DNA from: Acidobacteriota bacterium
GTDB lineage: Bacteria > Acidobacteriota > Thermoanaerobaculia > Gp7-AA8
DNA length: 53,540 bases
NCBI GenBank assembly: GCA_021781455.1
Contig: JAJXWV010000051.1
Span: forward strand, 1 to 53,540
Reading direction: 5' to 3'
Part shown: positions 30,990 through 39,521 of the stretch, piece by piece
Layout: every line of letters starts with the position of its first letter
Numbering within the stretch: the first letter of the stretch is position 1
Notes under the pieces: model-generated
Seen by the model: the letters and a program-made list of their open reading frames with translations, nothing else
What the model was told of the DNA's origin: nothing
The model's database searches: none
Program-made: the position numbers and the translations under genes

Positions 30990-32795
30990 ATGTCGGACGA
31001 CTCTCTCACCTCCATTCGCACAGCGTGGACCACCACGCTGGAGGAACCGTCCGTTCTCCAGCGCCGGCTGAGCGAGCAGCGCCTCCAGAACGACCAGCTG
31101 CGCCTCCTCGGATCGGCGATCCACGTGGCCGGCGAAGGCATCGCCATTCTCACGCCCGCCGTGGAGGCCATCGGTCCGCGAGTGGCCTTCGTCAACCAGG
31201 GCTTCTGCCACATGTACGGCAGGACGCGTGAAGAGATCATCGGCCAGCCGGCCATCATCTTCGGAGTGGTGGAGCGCCAGCAGGCGATGGTCACGGCGCT
31301 TCTCCATCACGTCTTCGAAAAGCGGCCCTTCAACGCGGAAATGACCGCGGCCCGCAAGGACGGGACGGAATTCGAGCTCGAACTGCACATGGTCCCGATC
31401 GAAGACGCCGGAGAGGTCACGCACTGGGTAGCCTTCCTGCGCGACGTCACCGACATGAAGAGCCAGACCGTCCGGCTCCGGCATCAGGCCATGCACGACG
31501 GGCTGACGGACCTTCCCAACCGGGCCATGCTCCTCGAGCACCTGGACAAGAGCATCAGCCAGGCGCGGGATCAGGGCGCCACCGTGGCGCTGCTGTTGAT
31601 GGACCTCGATCGCTTCAAGGAAGTCAACGACACCTTCGGCCACCAGTTCGGAGACATCCTCCTGCAGCAGGTGGCCTTCCGGCTCAGCAACCAGGTCGGA
31701 GAGACCGACATGGCCGCGCGCATCGGCGGGGACGAGTTTGCGGTGGTCCTGCCGCAGCCTCCTGACTCGACGGCCGTGGCCAGGCTGGCGCGAAACATCC
31801 TCAGCACGCTCGAGCAGCCTTTCCTCATCGAGGGGCAGGCGCTGGAAGTCGGGGCGAGCATCGGCATCGCCATGTACCCGTCCCACGGCACCGACTCGCG
31901 AACGCTGCTGCGCCGGGCCGACGTGGCCATGTACACGGCCAAGCAGGCGCAGAGCGGCTACTCGTTCCACCGTGAAGACGGCGAGAGGCAGACGGCCGAT
32001 CAGCTCTCGCTCGTGGTGCAGATGCGGAGCGCTCTGGAACGCAACGAGTTCGAGCCCTTCTACCAGCCCAAGATCCACATGCGCAGCGGTCTGATGACGC
32101 GTGCGGAGGTGCTCCTGCGGTGGCACCACCCGCAACGCGGCCTGGTCACGCCGGCCGTGTTCGTGCCGATTGCAGAGCGGACGGGGTTGATCCGCGCAAT
32201 GACGGATTGGCTGTTTGAGCGCACCATGGCCCAGCTGCGCGCCTGGCACGACGCGGGAGCGCCCATTCACGTGGCCGTCAACATCTCCGCCAAGAGCCTG
32301 CTCGACCAGACGCTGCCTGCGAAGATCGACGAGCTCCTGACGCGCTGGCAGCTCGACGCGCGCTTCCTGAAGATCGAGATCACCGAGAGCAGCATCATGG
32401 CCGATCCCTCGCACGCGCTGGCCATCATGTCCATGCTGCAGTCGCTCGGCGTGAGGCTGTCCATCGACGACTTCGGAACCGGATACTCGTCGCTCGTCCA
32501 CCTGCGCGAGCTTCCCATCGACGAGATCAAGATCGACAAGTCCTTCGTCGGTGGAATGACGAAGAGTGAAGCCGACGCCACGATCGTGCGCACGATGATC
32601 GAGCTCGCCCACAACCTCGGAAAGCAGGTCTGCGCCGAAGGTGTGGAGGACGAGGCGACGTGGCACATGCTCGAGGAGATGGGTTGCGATCTCGCTCAGG
32701 GCTACTTCATGAGCAAGCCCAAGAACGCCCCCGACCTGATGGAGTGGCTGGTTGCGAACTCCTGGGGTCTCAAGCTCAAGCCGAAAGCGAAATGA
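30990..32795 (+). CDS. PAS-GGDEF-EAL cyclic-di-GMP protein
   Basis: A cytoplasmic 601-aa signalling protein. It has a PAS sensor (about 40-165), a diguanylate cyclase domain with intact IGGDEF and a phosphodiesterase domain. The EAL motif reads EVLLRW, a variant usually tolerated, and the other metal and catalytic residues are present (NISAKSL, EITES, DDFGTGYSS, KIDKSFV, AEGVE). The inhibitory RxxD site before GGDEF is missing (GETD), so no product feedback is expected. No transmembrane segment is seen. The start is MSDDSLTS. Its 3' end overlaps the convergent SDR gene by 20 nt. Net activity, making or degrading c-di-GMP, is undecidable here. Confidence 0.92.
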   Translation: MSDDSLTSIRTAWTTTLEEPSVLQRRLSEQRLQNDQLRLLGSAIHVAGEGIAILTPAVEAIGPRVAFVNQGFCHMYGRTREEIIGQPAIIFGVVERQQAMVTALLHHVFEKRPFNAEMTAARKDGTEFELELHMVPIEDAGEVTHWVAFLRDVTDMKSQTVRLRHQAMHDGLTDLPNRAMLLEHLDKSISQARDQGATVALLLMDLDRFKEVNDTFGHQFGDILLQQVAFRLSNQVGETDMAARIGGDEFAVVLPQPPDSTAVARLARNILSTLEQPFLIEGQALEVGASIGIAMYPSHGTDSRTLLRRADVAMYTAKQAQSGYSFHREDGERQTADQLSLVVQMRSALERNEFEPFYQPKIHMRSGLMTRAEVLLRWHHPQRGLVTPAVFVPIAERTGLIRAMTDWLFERTMAQLRAWHDAGAPIHVAVNISAKSLLDQTLPAKIDELLTRWQLDARFLKIEITESSIMADPSHALAIMSMLQSLGVRLSIDDFGTGYSSLVHLRELPIDEIKIDKSFVGGMTKSEADATIVRTMIELAHNLGKQVCAEGVEDEATWHMLEEMGCDLAQGYFMSKPKNAPDLMEWLVANSWGLKLKPKAK

Positions 32796-33387
32796 GCTGA
32801 CCGGTCACGCCGCTTCCTTCTTCCGAGAGCAGGAAGGCAATCCATTCGGAGACACGCTCCAGCGGCACCAGATCATCCATTGCCGCGCTGCGCATCGCCG
32901 GAGTGGCCAGTGCGGTCGGAAGAAGCGCATTCGCAGTGATGCGCTTCGGCGCGAGATCGTGCGCCAGGGTCTGGATGAACGCGTTCAACGCCGCCTTCGA
33001 CGCCGTGTAGGCGGCCAGCCCTGACGGATGCGTCTGGCTCGCCGCTGAGCCGATCGCTACCACGCGGCCGCCGCTCGACAGGTGAGGAGCTGCAGCATCG
33101 AACGCGAGAACCGCGGACATCACGTTCGACTCCAGCATGCGGCCGAACACTTCGGGTGTAGCGCCTGCCTCGAAGCCGCCAGCGAGGTGGACGAGCGCGT
33201 ACAGAGGTGCGAACGCGGCGATCTGTTTGAGATCAGCGACGCCTTCGGCTGCCGGAACCGCGTCGTGCAGCCGCTGCCATGATTCAGGGGAGCGGAAAAA
33301 TACGAGGCATCGATACTCCCGCGACAAACGCTGCACGACCGAGTGGCCGAGGCCGCCCGTGCCGCCGGTGATGAGGATCGTATGCAT
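32776..33387 (-). CDS. Short-chain dehydrogenase/reductase
   Basis: A 203-aa SDR starting MHTILITGGTGGLGHSVV, with the glycine motif TGGTGGLG, HLAGG in place of the usual NNAG, and an active site with Ser in IGSAAS and YTASK. The PKRITANALLPTALATPAM segment and C-terminal GVTGQLISLSA complete the fold. It is similar in style to 3-ketoacyl reductase-type SDRs; substrate unknown. The 3' end overlaps the end of the GGDEF-EAL gene on the other strand. Confidence 0.88.
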   Translation of the reverse strand: MHTILITGGTGGLGHSVVQRLSREYRCLVFFRSPESWQRLHDAVPAAEGVADLKQIAAFAPLYALVHLAGGFEAGATPEVFGRMLESNVMSAVLAFDAAAPHLSSGGRVVAIGSAASQTHPSGLAAYTASKAALNAFIQTLAHDLAPKRITANALLPTALATPAMRSAAMDDLVPLERVSEWIAFLLSEEGSGVTGQLISLSA

Positions 33388-33422
33388 GGCTCGGAATGAT
33401 GGCACGAGTGGCCGATGTGGAG

Positions 33423-33505
33423 GTGGTCACGAGGTCGCGAGGCCACGAGGTCACGAGGTCTTGCGTTCGTCCAGGAATCCAGACACCCCGCAACCCCGCA
33501 ACCCC
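33423..33505. repeat. Octamer arrays, CGAGGTCA and CCCGCAAC words
   Basis: Left: TCACGAGG, TCGCGAGG, CCACGAGG, TCACGAGG, TC (period 8). Right: CCCCGCAACCCCGCAACCCC. The two arms are not exact complements, so the pairing is weaker than in the other arrays. It lies upstream of the SDR start and next to the stop of the secreted hypothetical gene. Confidence 0.55.
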
Positions 33506-33508
33506 GTT

Positions 33509-33970
33509 CTATTCCGGCTCCGCCTTGATCTTCGCCCGCTCACGCTCAGTGCGTTCGATGCGCCGCATCTCCTTGTTCAGTTCGCGCTGCGAGCGCCAGG
33601 TGCGCGGCGTCTGGGGAATCTCGGTTCCGAGCATCGTGAAGGCATCAGGGATGGTCGCGTTCGTGCGCCGGACGGAGCCGGGCAGGGGCGCGAGGAAAGG
33701 CGAGAAGAGGAACCGGATATTCATCGCCTTGATCACGATGTAGCCGAGGCCGAACTCCACGCGCTTTTCTTGTGGCGGGGGCGGCTCGACCATGGTTGAC
33801 GTGATGCGCAGAAGGGCCGCGCGCGAGTAGTCGGGCGGGGGCGGGGGAGAGGTCGTCGAGGAGATGTGAAGCGACTCCGATTGTGCGGCTGCGGTCGCGG
33901 CCGTCAGCGCACAGGCGAGGAAGACAGCAGCCGGCTTCATCCGTCGATTTTCGCGCATCGTCCTGTCCAT
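33509..33970 (-). CDS. Small secreted hypothetical protein
   Basis: A 153-aa protein with a clear signal peptide (MKPAAVFLACALTAATAAAQ) and a Pro-rich segment (SPPPPPDYSR). A short middle region with YIVIKAMNIRFLFSPFLAPL follows, then a strongly basic/acidic helical C-terminus (RSQRELNKEMRRIERTERER). I recognise no family. Three in-frame ATGs (at 33970, 33958 and 33940) all leave the signal peptide intact, so the start is uncertain by up to ten codons. It is divergent from the TonB-dependent receptor gene. Confidence 0.6.
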   Translation of the reverse strand: MDRTMRENRRMKPAAVFLACALTAATAAAQSESLHISSTTSPPPPPDYSRAALLRITSTMVEPPPPQEKRVEFGLGYIVIKAMNIRFLFSPFLAPLPGSVRRTNATIPDAFTMLGTEIPQTPRTWRSQRELNKEMRRIERTERERAKIKAEPE

Positions 33971-34178
33971 TGATCAATGCAAGAACGCTACACGCGGCCG
34001 TTCGCAGTATCGCTCCTAACCGGGGCGGGCGCGTATCTGAGCGGATGACCGTGCTTCAGTAATCACACATTGTGGAAACGAATCGCACACGCTGGCGAGG
34101 GTCGATCGCGACAAGGTGAGCCAAATCCAAACGGTCTTCTCTTCCCAATCCAATCGGTCCGGAAAAAAAGGAGAGCAT

Positions 34179-37109
34179 ATGCACCGAATCCAGCCGCGCC
34201 GTATCGTGATTCTCGCCATGATCTTCACCGCCGGCCTCTGGCTGGTGGCCTCTTCGATGTTTGCGCAGACCTCGGGAGGAAATGTCGTCGGCAAAGCCGT
34301 CGACGATACCGGCGCCGGGATTCCCGGAGTGACCGTGACGCTTTCGGGCATCGGCGCGCCGCAGATCTTCGTGACGACCATGAACGGCAACTACCGCTTC
34401 CTCAACCAGTCGCCGGGGCGGTACGAGCTCAGCGCCGAATTGACGGGCTTCTCGACGCTTCGCCGCCGAGTCGATGTGAACGTCGGCGCCAACTCGGAGA
34501 TCAACTTCTCGATGAGGCCCGCAGTTTCCGAAGCGATCACAGTCACAGGTGAGACGCCGCTCATCGACGTCCGCAAAACCGGTACCGGAACCGACGTCAA
34601 CGCGCTCGAGCTGGCCGAAGTGCCCTCTGCTCGCGATCCGTGGGTCGTGCTGCAGACCGTTCCGGGCGTTCTGGTCAACACGGTCAATGTCGGCGGCAAC
34701 GAGTCCGGCCAGCAGTCCTACTTCGTCGGCAAGGGCATCGAGCGGCACCAGACGGAGTGGAACCTCGACGGCGTGAACGTCACCGAAATGCAGGCCACCG
34801 GAACGTCCGACTTCTACTACGACTTCGACTCGTTCCAGGAAATGCAGATCACGACCGGCGGATCGGACCCGCGGCTGCGCACACCGGGCGTGCAGATCAA
34901 CCTCGTCTCCAAGCGCGGGACCAACGAGCTCACCGGCTCCGGCCGCTACTTCTGGACCGACAAGCAGCTCCAGTCGGATGCGACGGTTCCGTCGGAAGCG
35001 AGGTCGTACCTGACCGTCGGCAACTCGATCAACAACATCGTCGATTACGGCATCGAGGCCGGTGGTCCGATCATCAAGGACCGCCTCTGGGCCTGGGCTG
35101 CGTACTCGAAGAACGACATCGACAATTTCATCGCCGGGCCGACGGTCCCGCAGGTCACGCACCTGAAAAACTGGAACGGCAAGGTGAATCTGCAGCTCAC
35201 GCCATCGAACAGCAGCTCCGTCTATTACATGTTCAACGACAAGACGGTGAACAACCGCGGACTGAGCCTCACCCGTCCGGTCGAATCGGCCACGCATCAG
35301 AGCGGGCCGGGGCACGCGCTGAAGTTCGAGGACACCCAGAACGTCGGCAGCAATTTCTATATCACCGCCCTCATCGGCAACGTCAAGAACGGTTACACGC
35401 TGATGCCGAACGGTGGTCGCGATGTGAGCGCCTGGTGGTCGAGCTCGAGTTACACCAGGAGCCATCCGGACGTCGCCGCCGGCTGGCATCGCAGCTACAG
35501 TTACTACGACCAGACCGTTCCGCAGAAGGATTACCGTGTCGACGCGTCCAACTTCGTCTCCGTGGGGAAACTGGACCACGAGCTGAAGTGGGGCTTCGAG
35601 TATCGGAACACGCCCGCGAGCTCCATCACCTCATGGCCGGGCAATCAGACGTTTGGCAACTTCTACGACGGCTCGGCCCTGGCCGCGCTCACCCGTGACG
35701 CCGTTCCCCGCTTCGGGTCGAAGTACAAGGACCTCTACCTCGGCGACACGATTCTCCTCGGCAACCTCACGATGAATGTCGGCGCCCGTTACGACTGGCA
35801 GAGCGCCACGAACTTCGCCAGCACGGTTCCGGCGAATCCACTCGTGCCCGACATGCTCCCGCAGGTGAATTACCCGGGAGATTCAAAGTCGCTGGAGTGG
35901 AATGGTCTGTCGCCCCGCGTCGGCCTGACGTACGCGTTCGGCAAAGACAAGAAGGCGCTGGTCCGCGCGAGCTACAACCAGTACATCAACCAGCTCGGGT
36001 CGAGTGACGCCGGTGAGGCGAATCCGTTCTATCGGGTTCAGTACCTCTATTACTACTGGGACGATCTCAACGGCGACCGCAGCGTGCAGCGGAACGAGAT
36101 CGACTTCGACTCGGGACTTTACTCGTGGGCGAACATCGACCCGAACAACACCTCCGCCGGCTTCGCGCCGGCACGCCTCGACTACGGGATGAGGCCTCCG
36201 AAGACCGATGAGTTCATCGGCGGAATGCAGTACGAGCTGCTGCCCGGATTCGCAGTCGGAGCGAATTACACGTACCGCAAGAGCAAGGATTACACCTGGT
36301 TCCAATTCGAGAAGACCCGCGGTGCGGGTGACTACTACACGAGCGCCGACTACGTTCTTGCCGGCAACAGAACCGGCACGTTGCCGAACGGTCAGGCCTA
36401 TAGCGTCCCGTACTACACGCTCAAGAGCGGCGTCCCTGTCCCGGTCTTCTACGTCTATACGAACCGCAAGGATTACTCGCAGACGTATCAGGACCTCGAG
36501 CTCTCCGCGACCAAGAGGATGGCCAACAACTGGATGATGCGGGCCAACGTCACGCTGTCGGACTGGACGCAGCACGTCGGTCCCGGTGCGATCGTCGATC
36601 CTTCGCGGTTGCTGGGCAACAGCACGAACTCCTTCGACAGCTGCTCGGTCTGCAATGGATCGACGGTGGGCTCCGGAGGCGGAATCGGCAGCACCTACAT
36701 GAACTCGAAATGGGCCTACAGCCTCACCGGGGTTTATCAGCTGCCGTGGCAGGTGAGCCTCGGCGCGGCCTTCAACGGCCGGCAGGGTTACGTGATCCCG
36801 TACTACGTGCAGTTCCGCGACAGGAAGGAAGGAACCAGGAAGAACCTGATGGTATCGCCTGAGTTCGACTCGTTCCGTCTTCCGAATGTGGCCAACCTCG
36901 ACCTGCGCGCGGCCAAGGATTTCAAGATGACGCGCGGCGTGGTCCTGAACGTCTCCCTTGACGCGTTCAACGTCCTCAACCAGCACACCGTTCTCGACCG
37001 CAACACGCTTCTCGATGTCGGCGCGGACGGCACCGACCCGCTCTACAACCGCATCACCACCCTCATGAGCCCGCGCGTGGTGAGGTTGGGAGCACGCGTC
37101 AGGTTCTGA
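34179..37109 (+). CDS. TonB-dependent receptor with carboxypeptidase-regulatory-like domain (Oar-like)
   Basis: An outer-membrane receptor of 976 aa. A signal peptide is followed by an N-terminal beta-sandwich (about 30-115; GNVVGKAVDDTGAGIPGVTV, then GNYRFLNQSPGRYELS), a plug domain (about 125-270) and a long beta-barrel ending in the aromatic-terminated strand VRLGARVRF. This architecture is typical of Oar/SusC-like proteins in Acidobacteriota, Bacteroidota and Myxococcota. The ligand is not readable; peptides or glycans are the usual guesses. MHRIQPRR is the start, with AGGAG about 5 nt upstream. An intrinsic terminator follows, so the gene stands alone. No SusD partner is present. Confidence 0.92.
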   Translation: MHRIQPRRIVILAMIFTAGLWLVASSMFAQTSGGNVVGKAVDDTGAGIPGVTVTLSGIGAPQIFVTTMNGNYRFLNQSPGRYELSAELTGFSTLRRRVDVNVGANSEINFSMRPAVSEAITVTGETPLIDVRKTGTGTDVNALELAEVPSARDPWVVLQTVPGVLVNTVNVGGNESGQQSYFVGKGIERHQTEWNLDGVNVTEMQATGTSDFYYDFDSFQEMQITTGGSDPRLRTPGVQINLVSKRGTNELTGSGRYFWTDKQLQSDATVPSEARSYLTVGNSINNIVDYGIEAGGPIIKDRLWAWAAYSKNDIDNFIAGPTVPQVTHLKNWNGKVNLQLTPSNSSSVYYMFNDKTVNNRGLSLTRPVESATHQSGPGHALKFEDTQNVGSNFYITALIGNVKNGYTLMPNGGRDVSAWWSSSSYTRSHPDVAAGWHRSYSYYDQTVPQKDYRVDASNFVSVGKLDHELKWGFEYRNTPASSITSWPGNQTFGNFYDGSALAALTRDAVPRFGSKYKDLYLGDTILLGNLTMNVGARYDWQSATNFASTVPANPLVPDMLPQVNYPGDSKSLEWNGLSPRVGLTYAFGKDKKALVRASYNQYINQLGSSDAGEANPFYRVQYLYYYWDDLNGDRSVQRNEIDFDSGLYSWANIDPNNTSAGFAPARLDYGMRPPKTDEFIGGMQYELLPGFAVGANYTYRKSKDYTWFQFEKTRGAGDYYTSADYVLAGNRTGTLPNGQAYSVPYYTLKSGVPVPVFYVYTNRKDYSQTYQDLELSATKRMANNWMMRANVTLSDWTQHVGPGAIVDPSRLLGNSTNSFDSCSVCNGSTVGSGGGIGSTYMNSKWAYSLTGVYQLPWQVSLGAAFNGRQGYVIPYYVQFRDRKEGTRKNLMVSPEFDSFRLPNVANLDLRAAKDFKMTRGVVLNVSLDAFNVLNQHTVLDRNTLLDVGADGTDPLYNRITTLMSPRVVRLGARVRF

Positions 37110-37129
37110 TTCGCTGTCCCACCTGGGGA

Positions 37130-37160
37130 GAAGGCCCGCCGCTCGGCGGGCCTTCTTGTT
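37130..37160 (+). terminator. Intrinsic terminator after the TonB-dependent receptor
   Basis: A perfect 11-bp stem (GAAGGCCCGCC / GGCGGGCCTTC) with a 4-nt GCTC loop, followed by the weak U-run TTGTT. Confidence 0.85.
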
Positions 37161-37196
37161 CATGCCTTCCACTGGTTGAGGGTTCGAGCGTTCGTT

Positions 37197-37312
37197 GCCC
37201 TTCTCCCCGCCGCAGCGGGGAGAAGGTGCCGAAGGCGGATGAGGGGTCTCGCACCAGGGGAGACCCCTCACCCCGGCCCTCTCCCCGCTGCGGCGGGGAG
37301 AGGGGGGACCTA
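37197..37312. repeat. CTCCCCGC..GCGGGGAG repeat, paired inverted copies
   Basis: CTTCTCCCCGCCGCAGCGGG-type palindrome with the tail AAGGTGCCGAAGGCGGATGA, then an inverted partner (CCCCTCACCCCGGCCCTCTC...). About 45 nt of it recur unchanged at 53431-53475. No gene lies here; the stretch to the next start is repeat and leader. Confidence 0.8.
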
Positions 37313-37402
37313 GCTTCGCCATTCGTTAGTCGATTAGCTGCCAAACACCGGAGCCCGCACAAGGGCGGGATGGCCGCCATCCTCTCGTTTAACATGCTTC
37401 CA

Positions 37403-39517
37403 ATGCGCCGCCTCTTCCTGCTCTCCATGATCGCAGCCGTGGCGCTGGCCTGCGGACGACGGCCGGCCGTCCGCCCGCCCGTGATCATCATTTCCGTCGA
37501 TACGCTGCGGTCGGACCACCTGCCGGCGTACGGCTATCGTGGGGTGGAGACTCCGGCCATCGACGCGTTCTCCCGCGACGCCATCGTTTTCGATCACGCC
37601 TACAGCCACTGTCCGCTCACGCTTCCTTCCCACGCCACGATCCTCACGGGCCTTCTGCCCGCCGACACCGGCGTCCGCGACAACATGGGGTTCCGCCTCG
37701 ACGCCAGGAATCCGACGCTGGCCGGCGTGCTCAAGCAGAACGGCTACGCGACCGGCGCAGCCGTGTCGGCATACGTGATGCGGCGAGAGACGGGGATCGC
37801 CCGCGGCTTCGATTTCTATGACGATCGCATCCCGGAGCGCGCCGACGAGGCTCTAGGCGGAATCCAGCGGAGCGGCGTCGAGACCGAGGCCATCGCGGAG
37901 AAATGGATCGGCGACCACTCCGGCGGGCCGTTCTTTTTCCTGTTGCACCTCTATGAGCCGCACGCGCCTTACGACGCGCCCGAGCCTTACCGGTCGCGGT
38001 TCAAGCCTTACGACGCGGAAATCGCCACCGCGGACGCGATTGTGGGACGCTTCCTCGACTCGCTCAAACGGCGCAACCTCTACGATGGCTCGTTGATCGT
38101 TTTTCTCTCCGACCATGGCGAAGGTCTCGGCGACCACGGCGAGGACGAGCACGGCATCTTCCTTTATCGCGAGGCGATCCAGGTTCCGCTCATGGTGAAG
38201 CTGCCCGGCGCGTCCCGCGGCTCGCGAGTCGGCGATACCGTCGGTTTGCGCGACGTGATGCCGGCGATCCTCGGCGAACTTCACATTCCGGCGCCGGCCG
38301 GACTGTCCGGCGCACGGTTTCGCGGCGGCCAGGCTGCACGGACCGTGTACAGCGAGACCTTCTACCCGCGGCTGCATTTCGGGTGGAGCGACCTGCATTC
38401 CCTCACCGACGGTGCAAAGCACTACATCGAGGCACCGAAACCGGAGCTCTACGATCTGCGGGCCGACCCCGGCGAGACGAAGAACCTGATCGACGCCGAT
38501 CGCCGCACCGTCTTCGCGATGAAGCAATCGATCACCCCGATGATCAGGGCGGCCGCCACACCGGAGCCGATCCCGGCGGAGGAGGCGGCGAAACTCGCCG
38601 CGCTCGGATATATCGGCAGCGCGTCGGTGCCTGCGAGTGCGACGCTGCCGGATCCGAAGGACAAGCGGCAGACCTTCCGCGATCTAAGAAGCGCGTTCTC
38701 TCTGTTTCGCGCCGGCAAGAACGCGGAAGCCCTGGCCGCGTTTCAGAAGATTCTCCGCCAAGATCCGCGGATGACGGACGTCTGGGATGTGACCGCGAAG
38801 GCGTACTGGCGGCTGGGTCGCCAGGAGGAGGCGATCGCCGCGGCCAGGGAGGGCCTGAAGACCAACCCCCGCTCGGCGGTCCTGGCGACCGCGGTCGCGG
38901 AGTTCGCGCTGGAAGCGGGTCGCCTCGACGAGGCCCAGCAGCATGCCGGGCTGGTACTGTCACTCGATCCTCCTCGCGGGCATGAGATTCTCGCGCGGAT
39001 CTTCATGGCCCGGGGCGATCTGACGCGAGGTGAGAAGGAAGCGAGAGCGGCGACTGAGGGCGGCGATCGCGCGGCGGCCTATGTCACGCTGGCCCGCGTG
39101 CTCAAGCAGGGCGGCCGCTTCGAAGAGTCGCTGGCCAGCATCGACGAAGCGAGCCGCATCATCGCCAGCGAGCGAAAGCCACGCTTCGCAGGGCTGTCGT
39201 ATCTGCGCGGCGATCTTCTGGCCCGCCTCGGCCGAAGCGAAGAGGCGGAGCGGGCGCTGAAGGAGGAGATTTCGTTCTCGCCCGCGGATGCCCGCGCGTA
39301 CCAGAGCCTGATCGTCCTTTTCGCCAGCGAGGGACGCCTGGACGAGGCCACGCGGCTCGTCCGTCAGCTGATCGACGCCGCTCCCACGGCGGAGAATTTT
39401 GCAGCAGTGGCGGAGACGCTGAAGGCGCTCGGCGACGCGAACGGGTCGCGCTACTGGGCCGCTCGCGGACTGAAGAAGTTTCCGCACGACCCGCTGCTCA
39501 GGAAGTTTGCCGGTTAG
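37403..39517 (+). CDS. Sulfatase-fold hydrolase fused to TPR repeats (lipoprotein)
   Basis: A 704-aa protein. The N-terminal lipobox ALAC (Cys 17) predicts membrane attachment, then an alkaline-phosphatase-superfamily domain (about 24-400), then TPR-like helical repeats (about 425-700). Metal ligands are visible: Asp in IISVDTLRSDH and the pair FLSDHGEGLGDHG. At the position where sulfatases carry the formylglycine Cys/Ser of C-x-P-S-R, this protein has Thr 73 (TLPSHATILTG). It is therefore more like a phosphodiesterase or phosphotransferase of the superfamily than a true sulfatase. I start at MRRLFLLS; an ATG three codons earlier is possible. It is coupled to a second gene of the same architecture 4 nt downstream. 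Confidence 0.82.
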   Translation: MRRLFLLSMIAAVALACGRRPAVRPPVIIISVDTLRSDHLPAYGYRGVETPAIDAFSRDAIVFDHAYSHCPLTLPSHATILTGLLPADTGVRDNMGFRLDARNPTLAGVLKQNGYATGAAVSAYVMRRETGIARGFDFYDDRIPERADEALGGIQRSGVETEAIAEKWIGDHSGGPFFFLLHLYEPHAPYDAPEPYRSRFKPYDAEIATADAIVGRFLDSLKRRNLYDGSLIVFLSDHGEGLGDHGEDEHGIFLYREAIQVPLMVKLPGASRGSRVGDTVGLRDVMPAILGELHIPAPAGLSGARFRGGQAARTVYSETFYPRLHFGWSDLHSLTDGAKHYIEAPKPELYDLRADPGETKNLIDADRRTVFAMKQSITPMIRAAATPEPIPAEEAAKLAALGYIGSASVPASATLPDPKDKRQTFRDLRSAFSLFRAGKNAEALAAFQKILRQDPRMTDVWDVTAKAYWRLGRQEEAIAAAREGLKTNPRSAVLATAVAEFALEAGRLDEAQQHAGLVLSLDPPRGHEILARIFMARGDLTRGEKEARAATEGGDRAAAYVTLARVLKQGGRFEESLASIDEASRIIASERKPRFAGLSYLRGDLLARLGRSEEAERALKEEISFSPADARAYQSLIVLFASEGRLDEATRLVRQLIDAAPTAENFAAVAETLKALGDANGSRYWAARGLKKFPHDPLLRKFAG

Positions 39518-39521
39518 GTCG

